From positions 1-13,660 of the forward strand of contig JANLHA010000021.1 in NCBI GenBank assembly GCA_024653845.1: DNA of 13,660 nucleotides. Direction: 5' to 3'. This document shows positions 12,732 to 13,660 of this stretch, in pieces; the stretch's first letter is position 1, and every line of letters begins with the position of its first letter. The translations under genes were made by a program, and so were the position numbers. Source of the DNA: Candidatus Omnitrophota bacterium (GTDB lineage Bacteria; Omnitrophota; Gorgyraeia; Zapsychrales; JANLHA01). A model generated the notes under the pieces. It saw only the letters and a list, made by a program, of their open reading frames with translations, was not told where the DNA came from and made no database searches.

Positions 12732-13660
12732 ATGAAAGATGTCTTGCAAATCATTTCGCGCGGAACCGCAGAGATCATCTCGACCGAAGGTCTCAAGAAG
12801 AAGTTGGATGAGAGCCAGAAATCCAGGCGCCCTTTGCGTGTCAAGGCTGGATTTGATCCAACAGCTCCAGATCTTCATCTGGGGCACGTGGTTTTGCTTC
12901 GGAAGTTACGACAGTTTCAAGATCTGGGGCATCATGTTTTTTTTCTCATTGGAGATTTTACCGCCCAAATTGGAGATCCGACCGGACGAGATCAACTGCG
13001 TCCTAAGATGACCTCGGATGTTGTTCTCGAGAACGCCAAAACATATAAAAATCAGGTTTTTAAAATTTTGGATCCCAATCGCACGGAAGTTGTTTTCAAT
13101 AGCCACTGGTTAGCCAAATTAACCGCTCAACAAATTTTGGAATTGACGGCCCATTCGAGCGTGGCCCAGATGTTGGCCCGCGCAGATTTCAAGAAGCGGT
13201 TTGAAGATGGGCGAGAAATCAGTTTGCTTGAATTTGTTTATCCGCTTTTACAAGGGTATGATTCGGTGCATTTGAAAGCTGATATTGAATTGGGCGGTTC
13301 TGATCAGAAATTCAATCTTTTGATGGGACGTCAGTTGCAAGGAATTATGGGGCAAGAAGCTCAGGTTGTCGTCATGACCCCGCTGTTAGAGGGTACTGAC
13401 GGGGAAAAGAAGATGAGCAAGTCCCTTGATAATTATATTGGAATCAACGAACCTCCCGAAGAAATTTTTGGAAAAGTGATGTCCATCACCGATGTTTTGA
13501 TGATGCGCTACTATGAAATTCTAACCGATGTGGATCTTGCTCAAGTGAAGACCCTTCATCCTAAAGAAGCGAAGCTTCAATTGGCTGGTGAAATTGTGCG
13601 CCAATTTTATGGAGAAAAAACAGCTGCTGCAGCTCGACAAGGATTTGAAAAGGTTTTTAG
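12732..13660 (+). CDS. tyrS: Tyrosyl-tRNA synthetase, 3' end cut by window
   Basis: Charges tRNA-Tyr with tyrosine. The open frame runs 309 codons to the window edge without a stop; the C-terminal S4-like RNA-binding domain (family total about 400-420 residues) would lie beyond. The class I catalytic domain shows AGFDPTAPDLHLGH with the HIGH-type motif HLGH at 49-52, GDFTAQIGDPTGR (74-86), LLQGYDSVHL (172-181), the tyrosine-site block DIELGGSDQKFNLLMGR (184-200) and KMSKS at 227-231. The GFDPTAPDLHLGH form marks the TyrS2/TyrZ-like subgroup rather than the E. coli TyrS subgroup. The start is ATG at 12732 with GGTGA (12722-12726) 5 nt upstream. The position right after a strong terminator is discussed as a finding. 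Confidence 0.94.
   Translation, partial: MKDVLQIISRGTAEIISTEGLKKKLDESQKSRRPLRVKAGFDPTAPDLHLGHVVLLRKLRQFQDLGHHVFFLIGDFTAQIGDPTGRDQLRPKMTSDVVLENAKTYKNQVFKILDPNRTEVVFNSHWLAKLTAQQILELTAHSSVAQMLARADFKKRFEDGREISLLEFVYPLLQGYDSVHLKADIELGGSDQKFNLLMGRQLQGIMGQEAQVVVMTPLLEGTDGEKKMSKSLDNYIGINEPPEEIFGKVMSITDVLMMRYYEILTDVDLAQVKTLHPKEAKLQLAGEIVRQFYGEKTAAAARQGFEKVF

Noticed and set aside
12739..13106. Overlapping frames on both strands across the start of tyrS.
   Set aside because: They lie over the well-conserved tyrS frame, have no family motifs and are shadow frames.
1..13660. CRISPR array, toxin-antitoxin, phage or transposase genes.
   Set aside because: No direct-repeat arrays and no frames with such motifs were found on either strand; long reverse-strand frames are all shadows of + strand genes.

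Overview
This 13.66 kb window is a gene-dense, single-strand (all +) stretch of bacterial housekeeping chromosome. It holds a type IV pilus assembly block (pilN-O-P-Q homologues), an RNase E/G family endonuclease, a ribosome/GTPase/proline/NAD block (rplU, obgE, proB, proA, nadD), a phosphohexomutase, a PlsC-type acyltransferase, six-domain ribosomal protein S1 and the first 309 codons of a tyrosyl-tRNA synthetase. The envelope genes (secretin, PilN/PilO inner-membrane pair) imply a two-membrane bacterium. The compact style, moderate GC, short secretin and short PilP-like protein, plus a GC-rich hairpin repeat of a kind I remember from candidate-phylum genomes, make me suspect Candidatus Omnitrophota (OP3) or a relative. 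That placement is an inference from style and recollection, not proven here.

Layout. Positions 1-2852 hold the pilus operon with very tight junctions (5 nt gap, 4 nt overlap, 5 nt gap), closed by hairpins and a T-run at 2854-2915. Positions 2961-4256 hold the RNase G-like gene with a GTG start. Positions 4257-4452 are a leader/intergenic stretch carrying a 121-nt imperfect palindrome. Positions 4453-8801 run rplU, obgE, proB, proA, nadD. Positions 8855-10963 hold the phosphohexomutase and plsC. A hairpin with a T-run ends plsC and is followed at once by the best promoter in the window (TTGACA / 16 nt / TGCGATAAT), a leader hairpin and rpsA (11099-12649). A strong intrinsic terminator (12679-12720) lies just 11 nt before the tyrS ATG.

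The most notable point is rplU. Its frame has a strong Shine-Dalgarno, the family's N-terminus and C-terminus, and an in-frame TGA at codon 8, where L21 proteins have the first glycine of the GG(K)QY motif (GGA to TGA is one base). TGA is used as an ordinary stop by three other genes here, so a global UGA-to-glycine code is not supported. rpmA (L27), which normally lies between rplU and obgE, is absent; the 95-nt gap contains only a short GC-rich hairpin repeat. So the L21/L27 locus is disturbed three ways: a palindrome in the leader, a stop in rplU and no rpmA.

I see no CRISPR array, prophage, transposase, tRNA, rRNA or defence system, and no candidate for a wholly new multi-gene system. Apart from the rplU region and the regulatory sites around rpsA/tyrS, the window is ordinary core genome.
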